A stretch of 64,000 nucleotides of DNA from Empedobacter stercoris (GTDB lineage Bacteria > Bacteroidota > Bacteroidia > Flavobacteriales > Weeksellaceae), in assembly GCF_025244765.1 (NCBI RefSeq), contig NZ_CP104209.1, forward strand, positions 2,052,501-2,116,500, written 5' to 3'. Position 1 is the first letter of the stretch, and every line of letters starts with the position of its first letter. Shown here piece after piece: positions 46,367-56,231 of this stretch. Position numbers and translations under genes: made by a program. Below the pieces are notes generated by a model. It was given only the letters and a program-made list of their open reading frames with translations, made no database searches and was not told the origin of the DNA.

Positions 46367-47131
46367 TTATAAATCTAATTTTAATTGAGTAGAATTCTGT
46401 TTTTCTCTTAGTTTATATAATAAATTCAAAATATCATTTTCTTTGATATGATGATACTTTGGATATTGTTGTTTCACTTCAATTAATCTATCAAGTGGCT
46501 TCTGAAATTTATCATCTATATAGCCAATTTTTGCAATTAAATATTCTATTGTATTTTTTGAATAATCTAAATTATATTTTTTCCCTAAGTGAATCGCTCT
46601 TAAAATATTTGCTTCAATTGAGGGGTTCAAATTTTTATAAACTGATTGTTCTTGTAAAATATTCAATTCTTTTTTTTCTATACAATCGTTAAAATATCTC
46701 ATGTTAAAATCATAAGTATATAAATTTATCACAGGAGCATCAAAATTATAGAAGCAACCCTTCGCAATACTATTTAGTTTATCATCCTCATTTAATTTAA
46801 CTAGGTTATTTTTGAATGCCCAGTTGTTTTCAATAGCCCAAATATCTATTTCGATAGAATTAAGCTTAATTTTAATACCACCGTGTCTATTGATATCGTA
46901 TGTAACGTTTGAATTTACTACCATAGATTTTAGTAAATCATTAGGAATATCAGTTATTATATCAATATCTCTACTTTGTTGTGAAAAAATAAAATCTCTA
47001 AAGTATCCACCAACAACATAAGCATGACCTTCCAAAAATAATTCGTAAAAGAAATCCATAAAACCTTCCTCCTTCATTTGATTAGTAAAATGAAGGTAGA
47101 ATCCGTGCCTTATGTCTTTATAGTTTTTCAC
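46367..47131 (-). CDS. Nucleotidyltransferase, class II CCA-adding-enzyme-like head
   Basis: 254 residues. YVVGGYFRDFIFSQQSRDIDIITD carries the GG...RD and DxD motifs of poly(A) polymerase/tRNA nucleotidyltransferase heads, followed by ANILRAIHLGKKYNLDYSKN, the RNA-binding neck pattern. It lacks the long tail of housekeeping CCA enzymes. Its start overlaps the dGTPase stop by 1 nt, forming a two-gene cassette ending in E1. A defence or toxin-type RNA-modifying role is possible; inferred. Confidence 0.7.
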   Translation of the reverse strand: MKNYKDIRHGFYLHFTNQMKEEGFMDFFYELFLEGHAYVVGGYFRDFIFSQQSRDIDIITDIPNDLLKSMVVNSNVTYDINRHGGIKIKLNSIEIDIWAIENNWAFKNNLVKLNEDDKLNSIAKGCFYNFDAPVINLYTYDFNMRYFNDCIEKKELNILQEQSVYKNLNPSIEANILRAIHLGKKYNLDYSKNTIEYLIAKIGYIDDKFQKPLDRLIEVKQQYPKYHHIKENDILNLLYKLREKQNSTQLKLDL

Positions 47132-48546
47132 TATAACTTAATTCCTTTTAATTCTTGATATAAATTAATTGCATATGTATCAGTCATCCCAGAAATAAAA
47201 TCAGTAATCATTTGAAGTTTTTTATATTCAGTATTTTCATATGTTTCTATTTTTTCATAAACAAATCTATGACTTGAAGAAATTAATTTGTAAATACGAG
47301 ATTCGTAAGTATTACCTCCTGATTTAAAATTGGCACTTCTAGATGCTTTTACCATAATTTTTAACAAACCATATATGGCTTCCCATCCTGCGATTTCCTT
47401 TTTCAAAATATTTTTATCATCAAAAACTTTATATTGAAGTTTTTTATATGCTTTTCTAATATCAGATGCTGCTGAAATATCTATGATTTCTGATTCAAGA
47501 GTTCCATTCATTATTGAATCATAATTTTCTTCAAAAGATTCAATAATCCTTTTGATCATTTCACGTTGCGTGAATATTCTAAATTTTTGAATTACAATAG
47601 ATTCATCAATTTGATCATTTTCAAATAACGTAATTAATCTATCAATCTCATTTAATACTAAATCTTTATTATTTGTTAAATTGTTTTCAAATATTTTTCT
47701 GACCTCATATATATTTACAATGTTTAACTTAATTCCATCTTCAATGTCCGCAGCACTGTATGCAATATCATCTGCTGCTTCCATTAGATAAACAATTGGG
47801 CTTCTTCTATTTCCTAGCTCTAAATATTTGTTAATCGTTTCAAAAGTATCCTTTTCAGTCACGAAATATCCAAATTTTCTTTTTGAAATTTCAGCAAATT
47901 CTTTTCCTTTATTTCCATCAATTGAGTTAGATGGGTATTTAATAGCTGAAGCTAAGGTTGAATAAGTTAGATTATAACCATATTCATCCCCAAAATAATA
48001 GAGCTTTGATAAAATTCTAAGTGTTTGTACATTTCCATCAAAATTTAGAAAATCGCTTTTTTCCAAATCACTAAGAATTGGTTCATCTACTTTATTTTGT
48101 TTTTGAATTTTTTTCTGATATTCAAGAAACTCATCTGAAGAAAAATAATCTCTAAAAAATTTCTTTACAGCTTCTTCTCCAAAATGCCCAAAAGGAGGAT
48201 TGCCTAAATCATGAATAAGTCCTGAAACTCTTAATAGAGAACTTAAATACCCATTTTTATTAGCAGAAATTTCTTTTTTTTCAATTAATATATTTTCAAT
48301 ACTTTGACCTATTGAACTTGCAATGTATGATACCTCAAGTGAATGAGTTAATCTAGTTCTAATATAATCACTTTGTTCAAGTGGAAAAACTTGTGTTTTA
48401 TCTTGGAGCCTTCTAATCGGAGAACTAGAAATTAATCTACCATAATCATTTTCAAAAGGATTTCTTCCGTCAGTTGGAATACTTGGTGTCTTTTCTCTAA
48501 ATCTTATATCTTGGAATAGGAGTTCCCATTTGTCTTTGTAGGTCAT
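47131..48546 (-). CDS. dGTP triphosphohydrolase-like HD protein
   Basis: 471 residues, the usual length for Dgt. HD-domain metal ligands appear in RLTHSLEVSYIA, GLIHDLGNPPFGHFGE (about 111) and EAADDIAYSAADIEDG (about 258). IRRLQDKTQVFPLEQSDYIRTR is the family's substrate-site start. It should split dGTP to deoxyguanosine and triphosphate. dGTPases of this type can act as anti-phage nucleotide-depletion enzymes; location in a mobile cassette with a nucleotidyltransferase suits that. Confidence 0.85.
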   Translation of the reverse strand: MTYKDKWELLFQDIRFREKTPSIPTDGRNPFENDYGRLISSSPIRRLQDKTQVFPLEQSDYIRTRLTHSLEVSYIASSIGQSIENILIEKKEISANKNGYLSSLLRVSGLIHDLGNPPFGHFGEEAVKKFFRDYFSSDEFLEYQKKIQKQNKVDEPILSDLEKSDFLNFDGNVQTLRILSKLYYFGDEYGYNLTYSTLASAIKYPSNSIDGNKGKEFAEISKRKFGYFVTEKDTFETINKYLELGNRRSPIVYLMEAADDIAYSAADIEDGIKLNIVNIYEVRKIFENNLTNNKDLVLNEIDRLITLFENDQIDESIVIQKFRIFTQREMIKRIIESFEENYDSIMNGTLESEIIDISAASDIRKAYKKLQYKVFDDKNILKKEIAGWEAIYGLLKIMVKASRSANFKSGGNTYESRIYKLISSSHRFVYEKIETYENTEYKKLQMITDFISGMTDTYAINLYQELKGIKL

Positions 48547-48621
48547 TTTAGCTTTTATTTATTAAGTGCTAAATTAATGAAAAGCTCCGTAATATTGTGT
48601 ATATGAGTGGAGAATTATTGC

Positions 48622-48754
48622 ACATAACGTTTGGCAAATTGGCGATGGAGCCGACTTTTAGCACAAATGTTGAATAGAATTACTAATCTTCAACATTGCA
48701 CAAAAGTTCAATAGAAGTACTTCACCGGCTCTATTGCCAATTTGTTTGTTATGT
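48622..48754 (-). repeat. attC-like element E2 (short class, 133 bp)
   Basis: Bounded by ACATAAC and GTTATGT. Stem CAAATTGGCGATGGAGCCG / CGGCTCTATTGCCAATTTG, two G-T wobbles on +. Part of a 264-bp exact direct repeat (48623-48886 = 57231-57494) that starts at CATAACG, the core itself, and runs into the tet(X) 3' end. Confidence 0.8.
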
Positions 48755-48770
48755 GCCGTTTTATTCCATT

Positions 48771-50829
<2,059 letters not shown>

Positions 50830-50871
50830 TTATCAATGTTTAACTGTTATGCTGGTATCTTTCACAATGCC

Positions 50872-51005
50872 CGCTAACGTTTCTCAGCTATACGCAGGCA
50901 GGGATTTTAACCACTGAACTTCCTACGAAGAACTGAACTTCAAATTTACCACTTTCCTGTCTTACGAAGCACGAACCCCCTGCTTGCGTATAGGTGATGT
51001 TATGC
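50872..51005 (-). repeat. attC-like element E3 (short class, 134 bp)
   Basis: Bounded by CGCTAAC and GTTATGC. Stem CTATACGCAGGCAGGG / CCCTGCTTGCGTATAG with one G-T wobble on +. Its ACCGCATAA end matches the start (TTATGCGGC) of the erm(F) cassette, so it is the erm(F) site although erm(F) reads away from it. Confidence 0.75.
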
Positions 51006-51056
51006 GGTCGGCTTTCATTTTCTCTTCTTTCTCGTTAATTTGTCAAGCAAAGTTAC

Positions 51057-51064
51057 TAAATTTG
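51057..51064 (+). promoter_or_regulatory. Possible -7 box of the erm(F) promoter
   Basis: TAAATTTG matches TAnnTTTG, 73 bp before the erm(F) ATG, inside the cassette. A -33 TTG at the usual distance is not clear. A private promoter is needed since erm(F) is opposite to the rest of the array. Confidence 0.4.
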
Positions 51065-51137
51065 CAGTCAAGCAATTTCAATTTTTGAATTATGAATTGT
51101 GATTTGAATTCAAGTATTCACCTGTAAGAAGTTACTA

Positions 51138-51938
51138 ATGACAAAAAAGAAATTGCCCGTTCGTTTTACGGGTCAGCACTTTACTATTGATAAAGTGCTA
51201 ATAAAAGATGCAATAAGACAAGCAAATATAAGTAATCAGGATACGGTTTTAGATATTGGGGCAGGCAAGGGGTTTCTTACTGTTCATTTATTAAAAATCG
51301 CCAACAATGTTGTTGCTATTGAAAACGACACAGCTTTGGTTGAACATTTACGAAAATTATTTTCTGATGCCCGAAATGTTCAAGTTGTCGGTTGTGATTT
51401 TAGGAATTTTGCAGTTCCGAAATTTCCTTTCAAAGTGGTGTCAAATATTCCTTATGGCATTACTTCCGATATTTTCAAAATCCTGATGTTTGAGAGTCTT
51501 GGAAATTTTCTGGGAGGTTCCATTATCCTTCAGTTAGAACCTACACAAAAGTTATTTTCGAGGAAGCTTTACAATCCATATACCGTTTTCTATCATACTT
51601 TTTTTGATTTGAAACTTGTCTATGAGGTAGGTCCTGAAAGTTTCTTGCCACCGCCAACTGTCAAATCAGCCCTGTTAAACATTAAAAGAAAACACTTATT
51701 TTTTGATTTTAAGTTTAAAGCCAAATACTTAGCATTTATTTCCTGTCTGTTAGAGAAACCTGATTTATCTGTAAAAACAGCTTTAAAGTCGATTTTCAGG
51801 AAAAGTCAGGTCAGGTCAATTTCGGAAAAATTCGGTTTAAACCTTAATGCTCAAATTGTTTGTTTGTCTCCAAGTCAATGGGTAAACTGTTTTTTGGAAA
51901 TGCTGGAAGTTGTCCCTGAAAAATTTCATCCTTCGTAG
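51138..51938 (+). CDS. erm(F): 23S rRNA adenine N6-methyltransferase Erm(F)
   Basis: 266 residues, matching the recognised Erm(F) sequence from its start MTKKKLPVRFTGQHFTIDKV. SAM motif LDIGAGKGFLTV (about 38) and catalytic NIPYGITSDIF (about 101) are intact. It dimethylates the A2058-equivalent base of 23S rRNA, giving macrolide-lincosamide-streptogramin B resistance. Only cassette gene on the + strand; no leader peptide attenuator is evident. Confidence 0.96.
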   Translation: MTKKKLPVRFTGQHFTIDKVLIKDAIRQANISNQDTVLDIGAGKGFLTVHLLKIANNVVAIENDTALVEHLRKLFSDARNVQVVGCDFRNFAVPKFPFKVVSNIPYGITSDIFKILMFESLGNFLGGSIILQLEPTQKLFSRKLYNPYTVFYHTFFDLKLVYEVGPESFLPPPTVKSALLNIKRKHLFFDFKFKAKYLAFISCLLEKPDLSVKTALKSIFRKSQVRSISEKFGLNLNAQIVCLSPSQWVNCFLEMLEVVPEKFHPS

Positions 51939-51999
51939 TTCAAAGTCGGGTGGTTGTCAAGGTGATTTTTTTTGGTTTGGTGTCGTCTTTTAAGCTGCC

Positions 52000-52134
52000 G
52001 CATAACGAAAAATGGTAGCCGTAGTTGCCGGATTTACAGCACTTTCGTATCAATTTAGCACTTCGGTTCGTTAAAAGCACCAAAGTATCAAGTTGGCACG
52101 AAAGCCGGCAATTATCGGCTACCATATGTTAGTG
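52000..52134 (-). repeat. attC-like element E4 (short class, 135 bp)
   Basis: Bounded by GCATAAC and GTTAGTG. Stem ATGGTAGCCGTAGTTGCCGG / CCGGCAATTATCGGCTACCAT with one bulge and one G-T wobble on +. Its TGCCACTAAC end matches the OXA cassette start (TTAGTGGCA). Confidence 0.75.
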
Positions 52135-52141
52135 GCATTTA

Positions 52142-52922
52142 TCATTTCATTATATTCATTTGCTTTAACGCATTTTTTGTTACATTAATTCTCGATGAAA
52201 TAAAATCATCAACATTCAATCCGTCTGTCGGAATTACATTTGTTGCAAAAAAATAAACATTAGATTTTGTTTCAACATAACCAACAAACCAACCATTATA
52301 TTTTTCTTCTATCGAACTTAATCCAGTCTTACCGCTTAAAATGTAATTTTCAGTTCGCTCAATTTCCATAATATTTTTGACAATCTTTATTGTCCTATCA
52401 GAAATTGGAAATTTTGAAAAATAGAATTTCCTTAAAAAGTCGATTTGTTGTTTTTGAGATATTTTTGAATTTCCTTCAAGCCAAAAATTGTCAATCGTTA
52501 AACTGTCAAAAATCATATTTTTATACTCAAATTTTTCTAAATATTTTTTCATTTTAATTGTTCCGATTTTCCTTGCAATTTCCTGATAGCAAGGAACACA
52601 GGAAATTCTAAAAGCATCTTTAAATGATAAATCTTTTTCCCAAATATCCATTTTTCTCTGCTCGCCATTCCATTTTAAAATAGTTGTATCATTTTCAATA
52701 ATGCCTAATTCAACAGCAATTATAGAATTTGGAATTTTGAATGTTGATGCAGGTAATCTTGTCGTTATCATAAATTAGAATTGAACCATTTACTTGAAAA
52801 CTATCTAAAATTTTGTCAAAATCAGAAATTTCTGTTTCAATTATGTTTTTATTCGTTGTTGTGTTACAGCAAACAAATAAAAATATCATTGAAATAAAAA
52901 CTACAAATAAAATATTTTTCAT
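52142..52922 (-). pseudogene. blaOXA-347-like: Class D beta-lactamase gene (OXA-347-like), internal deletion and frameshift
   Basis: Two frames cover the gene. The first (from 52922) gives the lipoprotein signal FVFISMIFLFVCCNTTTNK and 55 residues to YDNDK; the second (52142-52771) resumes at LPASTFKIPNS with active-site Ser (STFK), SCV, FWLEG and KTG motifs and runs to the normal C-terminus NALKQMNIMK. About 15 codons between YDNDK and LPAST are missing and the frame changes, so no full enzyme is made. An ATG inside the second frame (MITTRLPAS) could give a protein without signal peptide. Confidence 0.85.
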
Positions 52923-52953
52923 TTATTGTCTAATTATCGTTTGTTTTTGTTGC

Positions 52954-53148
52954 CACTAACGGGAAACGCATTGGCGAAGTGGCGGATAAATTGGACAAAA
53001 AGTTCAATTTAGCAGTGACGTAGCCGATGTGTTTCCACAGAAGCTAAATTATTAAAAAAAGCTGAATGTGGAACACATTCGGCGGAATAAAATGCACAAA
53101 AGTTGAGTTTGGCACTTAACCCGCCATTTTGCCAATGCGATGTTATAT
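52954..53148 (-). repeat. attC-like element E5 (long class, 195 bp)
   Basis: Bounded by CACTAAC and GTTATAT. Stem CGCATTGGCGAAGTGGCGG / CCGCCATTTTGCCAATGCG with two G-T wobbles on +. Inner hairpin GATGTGTTTCCACA / TGTGGAACACATTC. The stop codon of the exonuclease fragment lies inside the GTTATAT core. Confidence 0.75.
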
Positions 53149-53744
53149 GCCGTATTTTTTGATAAGATAATTTAAGTCAGCTTCGTTTAAAATTCTAATG
53201 TTTGCTTTTTTTGATTGGTTTAAGTCGTTTATTTTTTGGATTTTTGACCAACCACAATCTTCACCTGCAAAAACAAAATCTACTTTACCTGTTATTCCTG
53301 ATTTTATTTGTCCACCAATTTTCATTAGAAAAGTTTTTATTTCTTCTCTTTCTATTGAAAAGTTGCCCGTAATAACTATTCCTTTTCCTATTAAATCAAT
53401 GTTTTCAAGTTCGTTTTGAGTTATTTGATAATTTGATAAATGCTCTTCATTTTCTTCTAAAACATCTTCACTTGGTTGATTGAAATAATTATTATTTGTT
53501 TTAGGCTGGTCATCAATTTTTCTTATTAGTTCTTGATAACTTGGATACTTGTCAGTCAATTCGCCAAATATTAAAGCACAAAGTTTTGCATCGAATTCTG
53601 GGTCGTGATGATTTGTTACTTCTAAGTCCAAACTCTCTGCTAAATCTTTTATTTTTTTAGGCATCCCAAGTTTATCTGCAAATAACATTGTGTCAATATA
53701 ACTTATGACATATGGTTTTAAATTATAATGTTCATATAGATTTT
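53143..53744 (-). pseudogene. DnaQ-like exonuclease with BRCT domain, 5' part lost to IS1595
   Basis: The open frame runs without a stop from inside the IS end (…EHYNLKPYVISYIDT) to the TAA at 53143. FDAKLCALIFGELTDKYPSY preceded by NHHDPEFDA (HxxxxxD, ExoIII) is the end of a DEDDh exonuclease domain; LIGKGIVITGNFSIEREEIK starts a BRCT domain ending EADLNYLIKKYG. The N-terminal exonuclease motifs I and II are absent. The full gene probably encoded a polymerase-III-epsilon-like nuclease with BRCT. Confidence 0.75.
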
Positions 53745-54727
53745 TCTGATTATCCGTTTATGCACCTGTTATATTCGCAATTACTAGTCTGTCAAAGAGT
53801 TTGTCTCCAAAATACCGTCTGTTTAATTTGTAAATAAACTCGTTGAGATACAACTGTAAGTATTTCCTTTTGATTTTATGGTAGTTGCCCAGCAATGTCC
53901 GTTTTGCATTACTGATTGCGATATGCACCCATTTGAGTGTTTCCTTGGTGGTTTTGGCGTCTGATTTCTCGGTGACGTGCAATTCCACCAGATCGGAGAT
54001 GTCAACGTAAGAAGTGCTTTTGTCCGAAAATACGATGGCATCATCCTCCATGCAGTCCCTGACCACGCCGTTGATTCCTTCACTTTGATGGCTATCCAGT
54101 ACCCTGGCCTTGAAATAACGCACATGCTTCTCCTTTTTGCCCGTTTCGATATCTTCCAACGGGGTGCTTTCGGCCATCACCGCAACGTTCTGCTTTCCCT
54201 CGGCTCCCCGGCCACGTGTACCCTTGCCTCGCTCGATTTCCTTACTGGCCACCGAAAAGTAACCCTCATCCAGTTCTATCATCCCTTCCAGTGTATACCT
54301 TGCATCCCGGTTGCCCATCGCCCTGCGGAGTTTGTGTACCATCGCCCATACCGGTTCGTAACGCTTCAATCCTAATTGCTTCTGGAGTTCGTTGGTGGAG
54401 AATCCCTTTTTTGTGCAACTCATCAGGAACATCGTTTTGTACCACACCAGAAACGGCAGCTTGGAGCTCTCCATGTTCGTACCGCTGCGCAACGAGGTGC
54501 GGAAACGGCAACCTTTGCATTCATAACTCCATTTACCCTGTAACCAATAATGGGAAGTGCCCCCGCATCGCTTGCAGACAACCCCTTCCTTATCACGCTG
54601 CTCCTTGAAATGCAAACGACAATCTTCCTCCGAACCGAAATGAGCCGTAAAACTGAATATGTTCATAATCCCTGCTTTTTGAGCGCTAATATACTAAAAA
54701 TATTAGGTGTGTTTGCGGAGAATCAGA
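53745..54727 (-). mobile_element. IS1595-family insertion sequence
   Basis: 983 bp with imperfect terminal repeats: left TCTGATTATCCG, right (reverse complement) TCTGATTCTCCG, similarity continuing about 28 bp. Its DNA is visibly richer in G+C than the flanks, indicating a different source. The flanking 8-mers (TAGATTTT and TAAATTTA) are not identical and the two flanks belong to different genes, so the insertion was followed by deletion or by recombination between two IS copies. Confidence 0.8.
53758..54666 (-). CDS. IS1595-family transposase
   Basis: 302 residues. N-terminal zinc ribbon CKRCGGTSHYWLQ...YECKGC, then the ISXO2-like DDE/N-type domain: MIELDEGYFSVASK, AIVFSDKSTSYVDI, and HIAISNAKRTLLGNYHKIKR. 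Length and layout are typical and no frameshift is seen. Confidence 0.92.
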   Translation of the reverse strand: MNIFSFTAHFGSEEDCRLHFKEQRDKEGVVCKRCGGTSHYWLQGKWSYECKGCRFRTSLRSGTNMESSKLPFLVWYKTMFLMSCTKKGFSTNELQKQLGLKRYEPVWAMVHKLRRAMGNRDARYTLEGMIELDEGYFSVASKEIERGKGTRGRGAEGKQNVAVMAESTPLEDIETGKKEKHVRYFKARVLDSHQSEGINGVVRDCMEDDAIVFSDKSTSYVDISDLVELHVTEKSDAKTTKETLKWVHIAISNAKRTLLGNYHKIKRKYLQLYLNEFIYKLNRRYFGDKLFDRLVIANITGA

Positions 54728-55051
54728 TAAATTTATTTTGGATTTTTCGTATAATTCACCACAAGAAATAATATTTGTTAAATAAAGTTTATTGTCTATT
54801 ATTTCGTATATCGCTTGATATCCTCTCCAACAATTTGTTGAAACCCCAATATTTTCAGAGCTTCTGAAACTTAACCCAAAAAGTTTTTCTTCATTTGGAT
54901 TTTTCTTTTGTAAAAATTGTTCTAAAATTAAATTATACGTTGGTATAGTGTCACCTTTATAAATGATATAATCCGGAATTTGTGGACTTGCAAAAATTCT
55001 AATTGCAAACAAGATAATAATTAAGAAAAGTGTTTTATGCAGTACTTTCAT
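54728..55051 (-). pseudogene. Hypothetical secreted protein, 3' end cut by IS1595
   Basis: About 108 native residues: signal peptide MKVLHKTLFLIIILFAIRIFA, then a globular part with NCWRGYQAIYEIIDNKLYLTN, up to KSKINL where the IS begins; the frame continues 12 residues into the IS before stopping. Its cassette start (TTAGCAG at the E6 edge) has no partner in E5, confirming that its own end is gone. Function unknown. Confidence 0.65.
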
Positions 55052-55061
55052 TTGACATTTC

Positions 55062-55193
55062 TGCTAACGTGCCGCGTATTGGCGATGGGCGGGATTTTTA
55101 GCACTGAACTTTAATCGAAGAACAGAAGTTGAATTTTGCACTTCCGTTGATACGAAGCCGTTCAGCCCGCCTATTGCCAATACGATGTTGTAC
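55062..55193 (-). repeat. attC-like element E6 (short class, 132 bp)
   Basis: Bounded by TGCTAAC and GTTGTAC. Stem CGTATTGGCGATGGGCGGG / CCCGCCTATTGCCAATACG with two G-T wobbles on +. Its GTCGTACAAC end matches the aadS cassette start (TTGTACGAC at 56097). Confidence 0.8.
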
Positions 55194-55200
55194 GACGTAG

Positions 55201-56064
55201 TTATGTTTTGGGTTTTAGTCCAGCTAAATATTTTCGTATGTCATTTTCTAATTTATCCGGGTATTTGTACTCTAATTTTTTTGACAATTCAGTTCCTATT
55301 TCTGAAACTAAATCAGTCATTGAAAATAGAGCAGTCCAATTTTCCTTTATATCGCTCCCTGAAAATGTTTGTTCTGTTTTAGCCCACATTTCCTGGTTAA
55401 GATACTTTTTGAAAAGTCGTCCATATTTATTGGTCGTTATGTTCCAATTGTGTTCACTTGCAATGTGCCATTCAATTAAAGGAATTAAATATTCTGTGCG
55501 AATAACGGTTTCCGACATAAATTTCGCATAGAATATTTCATCTCTCACAAGACACTTTGCCACGTAAGTTGTGTCCCACCAAAAATCGTTTATTAGATTT
55601 TGAAACTCTTTTTCAGACGGTTTTTTGATAATGGAAATTTGATAAGTTGGTTTCAGCATTTGCTTTGTAATACCATCTTTATCAATTAAAATTTTATAAC
55701 CAATATCCCAATCTTCTGGTAATTCTTTCTCTTGCGTTTCCTTTATAAATTTTGATTTGCTGTAAAGTTTAAAATCTACTTTCACACCGTCTTCATAAAG
55801 TAGCATTTTCATTGCGTGTTTATGGTTAAAACAACTTTCGTCTTCTTCAATCATAGCAATTGGATTTCCGAATTTAAGCGTCCAGCTTTTGTCTGAAATG
55901 TAATTTGTATTATCCTCAAAAACAAATTCAATGTCTAAATCACTAAATTCGTCAACAAGTGCTAAAGGATTTACAAGTGAACTTGTCAGAAGAAGAACTC
56001 TTACATCTTCGTTTTTCTCCGACCATTCTATAATTGTTCTTAACTTTTCTTCTCTGACTTTCAT
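55201..56064 (-). CDS. aadS: Aminoglycoside 6-adenylyltransferase AadS
   Basis: 287 residues, recognised as AadS from MKVREEKLRTIIEWSEKNED to the end. The nucleotidyltransferase signature EFSDLDIEFVFEDN (about 38-51) and VKVDFKLYSK are intact. It adenylylates streptomycin (ANT(6)). It ends 7 bp before its attC-like element E6 and starts 27 bp inside the cassette. Confidence 0.93.
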   Translation of the reverse strand: MKVREEKLRTIIEWSEKNEDVRVLLLTSSLVNPLALVDEFSDLDIEFVFEDNTNYISDKSWTLKFGNPIAMIEEDESCFNHKHAMKMLLYEDGVKVDFKLYSKSKFIKETQEKELPEDWDIGYKILIDKDGITKQMLKPTYQISIIKKPSEKEFQNLINDFWWDTTYVAKCLVRDEIFYAKFMSETVIRTEYLIPLIEWHIASEHNWNITTNKYGRLFKKYLNQEMWAKTEQTFSGSDIKENWTALFSMTDLVSEIGTELSKKLEYKYPDKLENDIRKYLAGLKPKT

Positions 56065-56090
56065 TTTGTTTGGTTCGGTTTTACTATGTC

Positions 56091-56122
56091 GTACAACTTA
56101 TTTATTGATACGGCTTTTCTGT
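56091..56122 (-). repeat. attC-like remnant E7 (one side only)
   Basis: GTACAAC core followed by ATTGATACGGC, but the opposite arm is missing. It is the tail of a site whose head was lost, probably when the dihydrofolate reductase DNA joined. Unlike the other cores, the base after AAC is T, not G. In 56123-56231 no further element or gene is seen. Confidence 0.55.
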
Positions 56123-56231
56123 ACAAAACAGCATAATACTTGATGTTTTTGTGCAGGTTTGTTTCTTTATTTGATCAAATATAACGAAAGTAGGTAGACA
56201 ATGATTTCTTATTTCTCATCAAGTAATCACG

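Noticed and set aside
45251..47131. CBASS-like operon (ThiF-type E1 plus nucleotidyltransferase)
   Set aside because: The nucleotidyltransferase has a CCA-adding-enzyme head, not a CD-NTase pattern, and belongs to a separate cassette past E1; no effector or E2 gene is present.
53977..54608. Open frames on the + strand inside IS1595
   Set aside because: They are antisense shadows of the transposase, whose frame has full family motifs; the G+C-rich DNA simply has few stops.
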